64,000 nucleotides of DNA from Actinoplanes lobatus (GTDB lineage Bacteria; Actinomycetota; Actinomycetes; Mycobacteriales; Micromonosporaceae): the NCBI RefSeq assembly GCF_014205215.1, contig NZ_JACHNC010000001.1:7684501-7748500 (forward strand). Reading direction: 5' to 3'. Position 1 is the stretch's first letter; each line of letters begins with the position of its first letter. A program made the translations under genes and the position numbers. This document shows positions 1-8,210 of the stretch, piece by piece. The notes under the pieces are model-generated. The model searched no databases. It worked only from the letters and a program-made list of their open reading frames with translations, and was not told the DNA's origin.

Positions 1-212
1 TTCTTCTTCCCGTGCTTCGCCTTCTTCTTGCGGCGCCACCGCTTCCAGCTCGGCTTTTTCCAGGTGAATCGGGGCAACCGCCACGACACCCACGCCGGAT
101 GCCAGTACCAGAGCGCCGCGACCAGGCCGGTCACCGCGAGCAGGATCAACAGCATCAGGCCGGGCGGGATCACCTCGAAGACCCGGCCCAGGAACTCGTC
201 GTACCCTCTCAT
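1..212 (-). CDS. Membrane-anchored protein, N-terminal part (probable DUF4129 family)
   Basis: Only the first 70 or so codons are inside the window; the frame runs off the left edge. The visible part has a short cytoplasmic or external head, one hydrophobic helix (about residues 17-36, PPGLMLLILLAVTGLVAALW) and then a strongly basic stretch rich in Lys, Arg and Trp. The ATG overlaps the stop of the gene upstream (ATGA), so the two are translationally coupled. Actinobacterial DUF4129 proteins share this head, single helix and basic linker and usually sit beside a polytopic membrane protein, as here. The DUF4129 domain itself would lie outside the window, so this assignment is an inference. Confidence 0.6.
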   Translation of the reverse strand, partial: MRGYDEFLGRVFEVIPPGLMLLILLAVTGLVAALWYWHPAWVSWRLPRFTWKKPSWKRWRRKKKAKHGKK

Positions 213-1060
213 CGCTTGGCCACCACCAGTGCCGCCGTCCCGTCCTCGCCGCGGCTGCGGGCCCGGCCCACCGCGATGTCCAGCCCTTCGGTACGAATCC
301 GTGTCTCCGCCACCAGCACCGCGTCCAGGCAGGCCAGCGCCGCGTAGGCGATCGTGTTGGCGAACGCCCACGCGGCCGGCACCGCCCACACCATCCACGT
401 CTGCGACCCCGGGATCGTGCCCAGCGTCTCGGCGACCGCCGTCCAGCCGGTGCCCAGCGCGAACCGGATCGCCAGCCACACGCCGTAGCCGAGCAGCCGC
501 AACCCACCGGCGCGCATCCCGGCCCGGGTCGACAGGGCCGCGGACCGGCCGACGGCGATCATCGGGTTCCGGGCCCGTTCGAACGTGAGCACGGCCGGGG
601 CCAGCCCGAACAGCGCCCAGATCAGGATCAGCCCGAGGAAGCCGCCGAACGTGGCCGCGTACGCCACGGCGCCCAGCACGAGGGCGAGCGGGATCGCCGC
701 CAGCGGCCGGTAGCGGCGCCAGACCTCGAAGTGCGAGACCGTCCGGCCGAGCAGCGCCGGGCCGGCGGCGGCGCCCGCGTACGCGCCGAGCAGCGCGATC
801 ACGAACGCCTCCATGGCGAACCCGGCGGAGATCATCATCCACCAGGGCAGGGACGGCTCGTCCGGCCAGTAGATCGGCGGGTCCAGATCCAGCATCGCCC
901 GCCAGACGAACAGCACCGCCTGCTCGAGAATCGCCAGGGGCGCGGCCACGGCGAGCAGCGGCAGTGCCCGCTGCCGAAGCAGCGCCACCGCGGCGTCCAG
1001 GGTCTCGCCCCCGGTCATCGCCCTCATGGGAACGATTGCCGTCTCCCCGTTCGCCCGCAT
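209..1060 (-). CDS. Polytopic membrane protein of unknown function
   Basis: The product is 283 residues with five to six hydrophobic stretches, including a Gly/Ala-rich pair near residues 75-105 and a long one near 125-165. I see no catalytic motif. The start at 1060 is chosen because AGGA lies eight bases upstream; an in-frame ATG at 1027 would also leave the first helix intact. The gene overlaps the next gene by ATGA and probably forms a two-gene operon with it. Proteins of this type beside DUF4129 genes are often annotated only as hypothetical or as glycerophosphodiester phosphodiesterase membrane-domain-like; I cannot choose. It diverges from the F420 oxidoreductase gene, with a perfect palindrome in the short shared gap. 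Confidence 0.75.
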   Translation of the reverse strand: MRANGETAIVPMRAMTGGETLDAAVALLRQRALPLLAVAAPLAILEQAVLFVWRAMLDLDPPIYWPDEPSLPWWMMISAGFAMEAFVIALLGAYAGAAAGPALLGRTVSHFEVWRRYRPLAAIPLALVLGAVAYAATFGGFLGLILIWALFGLAPAVLTFERARNPMIAVGRSAALSTRAGMRAGGLRLLGYGVWLAIRFALGTGWTAVAETLGTIPGSQTWMVWAVPAAWAFANTIAYAALACLDAVLVAETRIRTEGLDIAVGRARSRGEDGTAALVVAKR

Positions 1061-1087
1061 GGCGGGCATCCTAGGTGAACCGCGCCG

Positions 1088-1103
1088 CCACCCGTACGGG
1101 TGG
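1088..1103. promoter_or_regulatory. 16-bp perfect palindrome in a divergent promoter gap
   Basis: CCACCCGTACGGGTGG is a perfect palindrome in the 61-base gap between two divergent genes, ending 18 bases before the ATG at 1122. Its position suits an operator acting on one or both promoters. No regulator gene is adjacent, so the binding protein is unknown. Confidence 0.4.
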
Positions 1104-1121
1104 TCTGGCAAGGTTTCGATC

Positions 1122-2003
1122 ATGCGACTCTCGATCTGGCCCAGCGCGTCCCAGCCGTACGCCGGCATCCTGGAGGTGGCCCGGCATGCGGCCGACACCG
1201 GCTGGGACGGCGTCTACATCGCCGACCACTTCATGCCGAACCTGCCGATCGGCCAACGGCCCGAAACTCCGATGCTGGAGGCCGGTTCGCTGGCCGCCGC
1301 CCTGGGCGCGGCGATCCCGCGGGTGCGCATCGGCACGCTCGTCTACGGCAACACCTACCGGCATCCGGCGGTGCTGGCGAACATGGCCGCCACCGTCGAC
1401 CACATCACCGGCGGCCGGTTCGTCTTCGGTGTCGGCGCCGGCTGGCAGGTCAACGAACACCACCAGTACGGCATCGACCTGCCCCCGGTGAAACAGCTGC
1501 TGGACCGGTTCGTCGAGGCGTTGCAGGTGTGGCACGGCCTGCTGCGCACCCCGACCACCGACTTCACCGGCGAGTACTACCAGCTCACCGGCGCGGTCTG
1601 CGAACCCAAGCCGGTCCAGGACCCGTTGCCCATCCTGATCGGCGCCAAGGGCGAGAAACGGATGCTCAAGGTCGTCGCCGAATACGCCGACCTGTGGAAC
1701 ACGTGGGGCCTGCCGGACACGATCGCCCACAAGTCGCGGATCCTCGACGAGCACTGCGCCACCGTCGGCCGCGACCCTCGCGCGATCGGCCGGACCGCGC
1801 AGGCGCTGGTCGTCGCCGACGGCCCGCTGCCGCAGCACCTGCCGGTCCCGGTCTACGGCGGCTCCGCCTCCGAGATCGCCCGCACCGTCGACGGCTACCG
1901 CGCGATCGGCCTCGACGAGCTGATCATCCCGGACGGCCTGCTCGGCACGGGCGCCGAGCGGCTCAAGGCCCTCGACACCATCCAGGCCGTCGTGCGTTCC
2001 TAA
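1122..2003 (+). CDS. LLM-class F420-dependent oxidoreductase
   Basis: This is a 293-residue TIM-barrel protein of the luciferase-like monooxygenase superfamily, in the actinobacterial branch that normally uses deazaflavin F420 to transfer hydride. The sequence has the family features: an N-terminal strand followed by ARHAADTGWDGVYIADHF, the segment RVRIGTLVYGNTYRHPAVLANMAATVDHITGGR and the glycine-rich VFGVGAGWQVNEH, then PILIGAKGEKRMLKVVAEYADLWN. The ATG at 1122 follows AAGG with an eight-base gap. Longer in-frame starts upstream would run through the palindrome and the divergent gene's start and are unlikely. The substrate cannot be told from sequence, and F420 rather than FMN use is inferred from the family. 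Confidence 0.88.
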   Translation: MRLSIWPSASQPYAGILEVARHAADTGWDGVYIADHFMPNLPIGQRPETPMLEAGSLAAALGAAIPRVRIGTLVYGNTYRHPAVLANMAATVDHITGGRFVFGVGAGWQVNEHHQYGIDLPPVKQLLDRFVEALQVWHGLLRTPTTDFTGEYYQLTGAVCEPKPVQDPLPILIGAKGEKRMLKVVAEYADLWNTWGLPDTIAHKSRILDEHCATVGRDPRAIGRTAQALVVADGPLPQHLPVPVYGGSASEIARTVDGYRAIGLDELIIPDGLLGTGAERLKALDTIQAVVRS

Positions 2004-2005
2004 AA

Positions 2006-2112
2006 CCTTTCTCCGGTACGGGCTACGCGAACCCGCCGTACAAGATTCGCGATCGTCTGCCCGGCGGGCCTTGTGCCGCGCCCGCCGGGCAGACCTGCCA
2101 CGCGAGCTCACC
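2006..2112 (-). repeat. Dispersed non-coding repeat, copy D (with perfect hairpin)
   Basis: On the minus strand this reads as a member of a repeat family found elsewhere in the window: a CCCGGCGGGCGCGGCAC module followed by a GCGTAGCCCGTACCGG-type end module. It holds a perfect 14-bp stem at 2056-2069 and 2080-2093 with a 10-base loop. A 26-bp segment at 2015-2040 is identical, inverted, to 31077-31102. It fills the gap between two convergent genes, so it may also act as a bidirectional terminator. Confidence 0.75.
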
Positions 2113-2134
2113 CCGAACGAAAGTCGTGCGCTGA

Positions 2135-2470
2135 TCAGCCCCGGGCGGTCCAGGTGGACAGCCACGTGGTCAGGGCGGTGTGGTCGGCCAGGCGGAAGTC
2201 GCCGTGCGGGTCCCAGCGGATCCAGTCCGGACTCAGCAGGCCCAGGGTGACCAGGGGACGGCTGTCGACGTCGTGGAGTTCGAGCCACAGGTCGGGCCAC
2301 TGCATCCAGTCCATCACGTCAGCGTGCGGGTCGGCGCGCAGGGCCTCGACCAGTGAGGTCACGGCCTCGTAGCGGGTGAGGTCGGCGAGTGGGGTGGACG
2401 GATCGGTCAGGACGCGGACGCGGCCGGTGTCGCGGATCAGGTGGGCGAGGTCGGCTGCGGTCGGGTGCAT
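2135..2470 (-). CDS. Small hypothetical protein
   Basis: The product is 111 residues, acidic and rich in Trp (MDWMQWPDLWLELHD, PDWIRWDPHGDF). No family is recognised with confidence and no transmembrane segment or signal peptide is visible. The start at the ATG ending at 2470 is tentative: there is no clear ribosome-binding site, and an in-frame GTG lies nine codons upstream. The gene is flanked by repeat copies D and E in opposite orientation, so the gene and its two repeats form an inverted-repeat-bounded unit. Confidence 0.6.
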   Translation of the reverse strand: MHPTAADLAHLIRDTGRVRVLTDPSTPLADLTRYEAVTSLVEALRADPHADVMDWMQWPDLWLELHDVDSRPLVTLGLLSPDWIRWDPHGDFRLADHTALTTWLSTWTARG

Positions 2471-2564
2471 TCGATCATGGTGGCAGGCCTGGACCACCGA
2501 TTCGCGCCGGTGGGCGCGCCGCGGCCCGCCGGTGGCAGGTGCTCGCGGGTCTGGTCCCGGTAGA

Positions 2565-2595
2565 GCGCGTAGCCCGTACCGGAAAGGGTTTGCTT
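2565..2595 (+). repeat. Dispersed repeat, partial copy E
   Basis: GCGCGTAGCCCGTACCGGAA and the following AGGGTTTGCTT match the terminal module of the repeat family seen at 2006-2112 (opposite orientation). The rest of the element is missing. It lies ten bases before the GTG at 2606, in a divergent gap. Confidence 0.6.
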
Positions 2596-2605
2596 AGATC
2601 GGCGG

Positions 2606-4009
2606 GTGACGATCAAAAGCCGGGTGCGCCGCGCCTATCGGGCCGGTACGCGCCTGGATCTGGCCGGCCGGACCGTGGAGGCGGCGTTTCTGGCCGGGCT
2701 GTTGCGGGGGCCGGGCCGCCTGGATCTGGCCAATGCGCGGATCACCGGCGCCCTGGATCTGACCGGCATGCGGATCGAGGCGCCGGTCCGGTTGCGGCGG
2801 TGTGTGTTCGAGCGGGAGTTGTGCCTGGATCACGCCGAGCTGTTGTCGGTGAACCTGGACGAGTGTGTGCTGCCCGGGATCGAGGCCGACGGGCTGCGGG
2901 TGGCGGGTGACTTCGCGGGCCGGGATCTGAGCGTCGGTGGCGACATCTGGATGTTGCCGGCCCGTATCGACGGGACCGTGGAGCTGGATCGCAGTGTCGT
3001 GCAGGGTTCGGTCTATCTGCAGCGGGCCGAGGTCGGCGGCGGTGTGATCATCCGGGACGCGACGGTCGGGCAGGGGTTGCGGCTGGCCGGTTCCCGGGTC
3101 GGCGGGAACGTGGATCTGACCAGGTCGAGGTGTGGTGCGGCGGCGGACACCGGGGCGGCCGTCAATGCCGGCGGGATGGTGGTCGGGGGTGGGTTCTTCA
3201 GCCACGATCTGGTCGCTGACGGCGAGGTCAACCTGATCGGTGCCCGGGTGGCCGGCAGTATCACGTTGCAGCGGGCGGTGCTGCGCGGCCGTGCGGGCCG
3301 GCATGCGCTGCTGCTGATCGAGACGCAGGCGCGGATGCTGACGTTGCGGCCGGCGGCGGAGTCGACGGGGACGATCAGTCTGCGTGACGCCCGGGTGGGG
3401 CGGCTGGTCGACGATCCGGTGAACTGGCCTAGCGGTTGCCGGGTGGAGCTGGACGGGCTCACCTATGAGCGGTTGACCCGCCGGTCGGAGGATGTGGACG
3501 GGTGGACGGCCGGGCAGCGTCTGGACTGGATGGCGCGGTTCACGACGGGGGCCGCGCTGGGGCCGTACGACCAGTTGGCGGCGGCGTTGCGGCGCGACGG
3601 CCGGGAGCAGGAGGCCCGGCAGGTGCTGGTGGTGCGCGAACGGCTGCGGCACCGGGCGAAGGGCCGGCTGGGCGCGCTGTGGGGTGCGGTGCAGAACGTG
3701 ACGATCGGGTTCGGTTACCGGCCGGGCCGGGCGCTGTTGTGGCTGCTGGCGGTGGTGGCGGCGAGTACCGGCTGGTTCGCCTGGTCGGGTCCGTTGCGGG
3801 CGGTGAAGCCGGACGAGTCGCCGACCTGGGATCCGTTCCTGTACAGCGTGGATGTGCTGGTGCCGCTGGTGGATCTGGGTCATGACAAGGCGTGGGATCC
3901 GGTCGGCGTGGACAAGGCGGTGACGCTGGCGGTGATGGCGGCCGGCTGGATCCTGGCGACCACCGTGGTGGCCGGTGCGGGCCGGGCGATCAACCGCGGC
4001 GGCCAGTAG
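2606..4009 (+). CDS. Beta-helix/pentapeptide-like protein with C-terminal membrane anchors
   Basis: The product is 467 residues. From about residue 15 to 290 it is a run of short, regularly spaced repeats with alternating Leu/Val and Gly/Asn (for example LDLANARITGALDLTGMRIE and VGQGLRLAGSRVGGNVDLTR), the pattern of a right-handed beta-helix or bactofilin-like fold. A charged helical segment follows (DQLAAALRRDGREQEARQVL), then two hydrophobic helices near 370-390 and 435-460. Similar actinobacterial proteins are often labelled membrane-associated oxidoreductase with no biochemical support. A scaffold role at the membrane is my inference. GTG start; the upstream GGCGG is a weak ribosome-binding site. 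Confidence 0.75.
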   Translation: MTIKSRVRRAYRAGTRLDLAGRTVEAAFLAGLLRGPGRLDLANARITGALDLTGMRIEAPVRLRRCVFERELCLDHAELLSVNLDECVLPGIEADGLRVAGDFAGRDLSVGGDIWMLPARIDGTVELDRSVVQGSVYLQRAEVGGGVIIRDATVGQGLRLAGSRVGGNVDLTRSRCGAAADTGAAVNAGGMVVGGGFFSHDLVADGEVNLIGARVAGSITLQRAVLRGRAGRHALLLIETQARMLTLRPAAESTGTISLRDARVGRLVDDPVNWPSGCRVELDGLTYERLTRRSEDVDGWTAGQRLDWMARFTTGAALGPYDQLAAALRRDGREQEARQVLVVRERLRHRAKGRLGALWGAVQNVTIGFGYRPGRALLWLLAVVAASTGWFAWSGPLRAVKPDESPTWDPFLYSVDVLVPLVDLGHDKAWDPVGVDKAVTLAVMAAGWILATTVVAGAGRAINRGGQ

Positions 4010-4010
4010 G

Positions 4011-5942
4011 TCAGCGCAAGGATGCCCAGGCGGCGATGGCGGCCCGGTTGGCCAGGCCGAGTTTCGCGCCGATGTTGCGGATGTGGGTGTCGACGGTACG
4101 GGCGCTGATCCGTAGCCGTGCCCCGATCCGGGCGCTGGTGAGCCCTTCGGCGACCAGGCCGGCGATCTCTCGTTCGCGGGTGGTGAGGCCGCCGCCGGGT
4201 GGGGCGGACGCGCGGCGGGAGACGGGTTCGCCCAGCGCGATGCGGATGGCGTGGTCGTGGCCCTGTTCGCCGGCGGCCGTCTCGGCGGCGGTGGTGTCCG
4301 GGCCGAGCAGCGTCTCGATGCGGTCCCGGGCCCGGGTGCGGGCGTCGTCGAGTGCCCGGATGCCGGTCAGGTCGATGCCGAGGCCGCGGTGCCGGGCGGT
4401 GGCGGCGCCGAGCAGCCAGGCGGCTCGGCCGGCCTCGTCGGTGTCGTCGCCGCGGGCCGCGATGATCCAGGCGGCGAGTTCGATGCTCCACGCCTGGCCC
4501 CACCGGTCGTCGAAGGACCGTTGCGTGTCGAGGCACGTCGTGAGCAGCCCGGCGGCGGTGTCCTGGTCGCCGTCGCGGTGGCAGGCCAGGGCGGTGGCCC
4601 ACAGCGCCCAGGTCAGGGCCACCGGGGAGCCGGCCGTCTCGGCTCGTCGCCGGCAGTCGGCGGCGAGATCGCGCGCGTTCGCATCGCCGGTGAAGGCGGC
4701 GCCGATCGCGGCCAGCAGCGGGGCGGTGTGCCGGTCGCCGGCGAAGACGGCGCGGGCGGTGGCGAGCGGGTCGCCGTCGAGGTCGCGGGTGCGGCCCAAC
4801 TGGGTGACGGCGACGTCGAGGAACCCGAACACGAACGGGGCGCGGGTGCGGATCAGGTCCCGGGCCAGGGTGTGGGCGTCGTGGTCGGCGCCGGTGGCGA
4901 GGCTGTGGTCGATGGCGGCGACGATGTCGGGCAGTTCGTCGCGTACGGCGGTCAGCACGCTCAGTTCCCGGGTGCCGAACCAGCTGTCGGCGGCGGCGGC
5001 CAGGGTGTCGCGGACGTGGTCGCGGTGCCGGTCGCGGGCGGCGCCGGCGGTGTCGCCGAGTTGTTCGAGGCCGTAGGCGCGCAGGGTGCGCAGCATGGTG
5101 AACCGGGCCGGGTGGGTGTCGGTGGCCGCGGTCAGCACCGACTTGTCGACCAGCCCGTCGAGGTCGCCGGGTGCGGCGGCCGCGGTGAACGGGGCGGCGA
5201 ACACCGAGCAGGCGGCCCACAGTTGCCGTTCCTGCGGGGTGCACTGCCGGTGGCTGAGGTCGACGGCGGTGCGCAGGCCGGGCAGCAGGGTGAACCGGTC
5301 GGCGGTGTGTTCGGTGAGTTCGGTCAGGGACATGGTGCGGGCGCGGTCGGCGGCGAGTTTGATCGCCAGCGGCAGTCCGTCGAGTTCGGTGCAGAGCCGT
5401 TCGACGGCCGCCCGGTCGGTCAGCGCGGTCGCGGCGACGCCGCCGGCTTCGGCGAGGTCGAGGAACAACCGGACCGCGTCCGGCGGACCCAGCGGGGGTA
5501 CGGGCAGTGCGTACTCGCCGTCGATGCCGAGCCGCCGGCGTCCGGTGGCCAGGATCCGCAGCCCGGGTGCGGCGCGCAGCAGCGCGGTGGTGGCGTCGGC
5601 GGCCCCGGGGATCCGGTCGCAGGAGTCCAGGATGAGGACGGTGGGCAGCCCGGCGAGGTGCGCGAAGACCGCGTCGGGGTGGGCGGTGTCGTGGTCGGGG
5701 ATGCCGAGGGCGGCCGCGAGGTGTGCCCACAGTGGGGCGCCGGTGGCGAGGTCGGCGTAGCGGACGCGGCCGAGCCGGACGGCGGCGCGCAGGGCCAGCC
5801 GGCTCTTGCCGACGCCGGCGGGACCGGTCAGAGTGAGCAGCCGGGTCCGGCGCAGTCGCTCGGTCACGGCGGCGAGCAGGTCGTCGCGGCCGACGAACGG
5901 GCTCAGATCGAGCGGCAGTTCGCCGCTGTGGTCCCCGATCAT
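4011..5942 (-). CDS. LuxR-family transcriptional regulator with NTPase domain (AfsR/MalT-like architecture)
   Basis: The product is about 643 residues. An N-terminal STAND-type NTPase is visible: a LSPFVGRDDLL entry motif, Walker A GPAGVGKS, and a Walker B-like strand TVLILDSCDR followed by RILATGRRRLGIDGE. A winged-helix or TPR-like middle follows, then a C-terminal LuxR/FixJ helix-turn-helix (LTTREREIAGLVAEGL, SARTVDTHIRNIGAKLGL). Such proteins switch on target genes when nucleotide and an inducer are bound. The ATG at 5942 gives a product that begins just before the NTPase domain; the longer frame to 5981 adds 13 basic residues and is less likely. Convergent with, and only one base from, the preceding gene. 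The target genes are unknown. Confidence 0.88.
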   Translation of the reverse strand: MIGDHSGELPLDLSPFVGRDDLLAAVTERLRRTRLLTLTGPAGVGKSRLALRAAVRLGRVRYADLATGAPLWAHLAAALGIPDHDTAHPDAVFAHLAGLPTVLILDSCDRIPGAADATTALLRAAPGLRILATGRRRLGIDGEYALPVPPLGPPDAVRLFLDLAEAGGVAATALTDRAAVERLCTELDGLPLAIKLAADRARTMSLTELTEHTADRFTLLPGLRTAVDLSHRQCTPQERQLWAACSVFAAPFTAAAAPGDLDGLVDKSVLTAATDTHPARFTMLRTLRAYGLEQLGDTAGAARDRHRDHVRDTLAAAADSWFGTRELSVLTAVRDELPDIVAAIDHSLATGADHDAHTLARDLIRTRAPFVFGFLDVAVTQLGRTRDLDGDPLATARAVFAGDRHTAPLLAAIGAAFTGDANARDLAADCRRRAETAGSPVALTWALWATALACHRDGDQDTAAGLLTTCLDTQRSFDDRWGQAWSIELAAWIIAARGDDTDEAGRAAWLLGAATARHRGLGIDLTGIRALDDARTRARDRIETLLGPDTTAAETAAGEQGHDHAIRIALGEPVSRRASAPPGGGLTTREREIAGLVAEGLTSARIGARLRISARTVDTHIRNIGAKLGLANRAAIAAWASLR

Positions 5943-6117
5943 CGGCGCACCATACCGGCTACTACGTAGACGCGGTGGCACCCCCTAGGTGATTGGCCAG
6001 ATGCGACAGTCATCATGATCAAGCAATATGGCGTCAGCTCGCCGCGGCCGGTGCCGCCGGCCGCCCCCTTGAGTACCTGGGCCGTCCGGTACCGGCCGCG
6101 GCGCCGTGGTGAGGTGT

Positions 6118-6157
6118 CAAAAAGGGGCTTCCCCATTCGGGGAGGCCCCTTTTTTCG
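6118..6157 (-). terminator. Strong Rho-independent terminator downstream of MCP 1
   Basis: A stem of AAAAGGGGC-T-TCCCC pairs with GGGGA-G-GCCCCTTTT around a four-base ATTC loop. T runs on both sides make it usable in both directions. It begins about ten bases after the stop of the MCP gene at 6169. The rest of 5943-6168 holds no gene I can support. Confidence 0.85.
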
Positions 6158-6168
6158 TCGAACCGGTG

Positions 6169-7761
6169 TCAGAACCGGAACTTCGCCACCAGCGTGCGCA
6201 GTTCCCCGGTGACCTGCCCGAGTTCCTGTACGGCCTGGTCGGACTGGTTGACCAGGTCGGTGGTGTTGCGGGCGACCGATGCCACGTTGCCGATGTTGGC
6301 GGCGATCTGGCCGGAGCCGCCGGCCGCCTCGGAGACGCTGCGGTTGATCTCGTTGGTGGTGGCGGTCTGCTCCTCCACCGCGGACGCGATCGTGGTCTGG
6401 TACTCGTTGATCTGCTCGATCACCTCGGCGACCTCGCTGATCGCGGTGACCGCGCCGGCGGTGTCGGCCTGGATGGCCTGGACCCGGCGGGCGATGTCCT
6501 CGGTGGCCCGGGCGGTCTCCTGGGCCAGGTCCTTGACCTCGCCGGCGACGACCGCGAAGCCCTTGCCGGATTCGCCGGCCCGGGCGGCCTCGATGGTGGC
6601 GTTCAGGGCCAGCAGGTTGGTCTGCTCGGCGATGCTGGTGATCGTCTTGACGACGTCGCCGATCTCCCGGCTGGAGGCGCCGAGCCGCGACACCGAGGCG
6701 GTGGTGGTCTGCACCGCGGTGACGGCGCGGGAGGCGACGATGGCGGCCTCGTTGGCGCTGGTGGAGATCTCCCGGATGGAGGCGCCCATCTCCTCGGAGC
6801 CGGCGGAGACCGTGTGCACGTTGCGTGACACCTCGTCGGCGGAGGCGGCGACCAGGTCGGCCTGCATCGACGATTCCCGGGCGCCGTCGGCGAGCTGCAC
6901 GGACAGCCGGCCCATGCGCTCGTTGGTGATGGCCAGGGTGTCGGTGCCGTCGGCGAGGCCGCGCATGGCGGCGCCGATGGAGTCCAGGGCGGTGTTCATC
7001 GACCGGCTCATCTGGCCGACCTCGTCGGCGGACCGGTTGTCGAGGCGCTGGGTGAGGTCGCCGTCGGCGACCGAGGCGAGCACGTCGACGGCCTGGCCGA
7101 GCGGGCGGGTGATGCTGCGGGTGACCCACCAGGCGATCGCGGCGGCGACGGCCATGGCGGCGGCCAGCAGCAGGATCATCAGCGTCCGGAAGTCGTCGCC
7201 GATGCCGCGGGCGGTGGCGGTCTCCTGCTGGTTCATCGACTCCTCCAGGTCGATGAACACGTTGATCACGCGGAGCCATTCGGTGAAGGCCGGTTTGGCC
7301 TCGGCGTTGAGCAGGGCGACGGCCTTGGCCGTGCGGCCGGTCTCGCGCAGCTCGGTGACCTGGTCGACCAGGGGGAGGGTCTGTGCCTGGACCTCGTTGA
7401 TCCCGTCGAGGGCGTCCTTCTCGGCGGGGCTGACCATCGACTCGTCGGCGAAGATGTCGTTCATCTTCGTCTCGGATTCGGCGTATTTGGCGGCCAGCTC
7501 CTCGATCTCGGTCTTCTCGGCGGCGACCTCGCCGTTCGCGGTGGCATGGACGAGGTCGCGCAGCGCGATCGCACGGTCGTGCACGCTTCCCCGGAAGTTG
7601 ATGGCGTACCGCTGTTTGACGGCGTTCTGGTCGTTGATGACGGTGAGCTTGTCGTTGATCTTGTTAACTTGCACGACACCGGTCACCACCAACGCGACCG
7701 TGGTGAGCACGACGACGGAGAATCCGACTCCGAGTCGCCTTCCGATGGTCAAGTTCCTCAT
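6169..7761 (-). CDS. Methyl-accepting chemotaxis protein (MCP 1)
   Basis: This is a 530-residue transmembrane chemoreceptor: a first membrane helix at about 10-31, a helical periplasmic-type sensor of about 160 residues (a four-helix-bundle 4HB/TarH-like region), a second helix at about 193-213, a HAMP domain ([20 protein letters not shown]) and a long signalling coiled coil. The hairpin tip, which binds CheW and CheA, is present ([20 protein letters not shown]). It would pass ligand signals to the CheA kinase and so to the flagella. GGAGG lies just upstream of the ATG. A FliA-like promoter sits immediately upstream. No che or flagellar structural genes are in the window. Confidence 0.95.
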   Translation of the reverse strand: MRNLTIGRRLGVGFSVVVLTTVALVVTGVVQVNKINDKLTVINDQNAVKQRYAINFRGSVHDRAIALRDLVHATANGEVAAEKTEIEELAAKYAESETKMNDIFADESMVSPAEKDALDGINEVQAQTLPLVDQVTELRETGRTAKAVALLNAEAKPAFTEWLRVINVFIDLEESMNQQETATARGIGDDFRTLMILLLAAAMAVAAAIAWWVTRSITRPLGQAVDVLASVADGDLTQRLDNRSADEVGQMSRSMNTALDSIGAAMRGLADGTDTLAITNERMGRLSVQLADGARESSMQADLVAASADEVSRNVHTVSAGSEEMGASIREISTSANEAAIVASRAVTAVQTTTASVSRLGASSREIGDVVKTITSIAEQTNLLALNATIEAARAGESGKGFAVVAGEVKDLAQETARATEDIARRVQAIQADTAGAVTAISEVAEVIEQINEYQTTIASAVEEQTATTNEINRSVSEAAGGSGQIAANIGNVASVARNTTDLVNQSDQAVQELGQVTGELRTLVAKFRF

Positions 7762-7767
7762 GACCCT

Positions 7768-7794
7768 CCATCGGCATGTACCGGTCGGACTTTA
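7768..7794 (-). promoter_or_regulatory. Putative FliA (sigma-28-type) promoter for MCP 1
   Basis: On the minus strand TAAA, a 15-base spacer and GCCGATGG match the sigma-28 pattern TAAA-N15-GCCGATAA at ten of twelve positions. The -10 box ends only six bases before the ATG, so the transcript would begin at or next to the start codon and be almost leaderless. That is the main weakness of the call. Confidence 0.5.
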
Positions 7795-7802
7795 AGCTCT
7801 AT

Positions 7803-7822
7803 GGTTCTTTGGTGAAGTAACC
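7803..7822. promoter_or_regulatory. Putative YtrA-type GntR operator
   Basis: GGTTCTTTGGTGAAGTAACC is an imperfect inverted repeat with GGTT/AACC ends, 16 bases before the ATG of a YtrA-like GntR gene. YtrA regulators commonly bind their own promoters at such sites. It also lies next to the MCP 1 promoter on the other strand. Confidence 0.45.
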
Positions 7823-7838
7823 AACCGAAGGGGCTGAG

Positions 7839-8210
7839 ATGTTCGACGATCGCAGCCCGATCTATCGGCAGATCGCCGACCAGATCAAGGACGACGTGCT
7901 GCGCGGGGTGCTCGCCGACGACCAGCAGGTGATGTCCACCAACCAGTACGCGGCCTACTACCGCATCAACCCGGCCACCGCCGCGAAGGCCTTCCAGCAG
8001 CTCGTCGACGAGGGCGTCATCTACAAGCGGCGCGGCGTCGGCATGTTCGTCTGCGCCGGAGCCCAGCGGCGGCTGCGTGACCGGCGGCGGGAGCGCTTCT
8101 TCGGCGAGGTGCTCGAGCCGATGATCGCCGAGGCCCGCGCGCTGGGCATCCCGGTCGCCGACATCGTGGCCCGCATCCACCAGCTCACCTCCCCGGGAGA
8201 CGGCCGATGA
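7839..8210 (+). CDS. GntR-family transcriptional regulator (YtrA subfamily)
   Basis: The product is 123 residues, the short YtrA form with a winged helix-turn-helix and no large effector domain. The DNA-binding part is clear (SPIYRQIADQIKDDVLRGVL, then YYRINPATAAKAFQQLVDEG and a VIYKRRGVGMFV wing), followed by a short helical tail for dimer formation. GAAGGGG lies six bases before the ATG. It overlaps the ABC ATPase gene by ATGA and heads an operon of GntR, ATPase and permease, the standard YtrA arrangement. It probably represses this operon by binding its own promoter; the inducer is unknown. Confidence 0.92.
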   Translation: MFDDRSPIYRQIADQIKDDVLRGVLADDQQVMSTNQYAAYYRINPATAAKAFQQLVDEGVIYKRRGVGMFVCAGAQRRLRDRRRERFFGEVLEPMIAEARALGIPVADIVARIHQLTSPGDGR

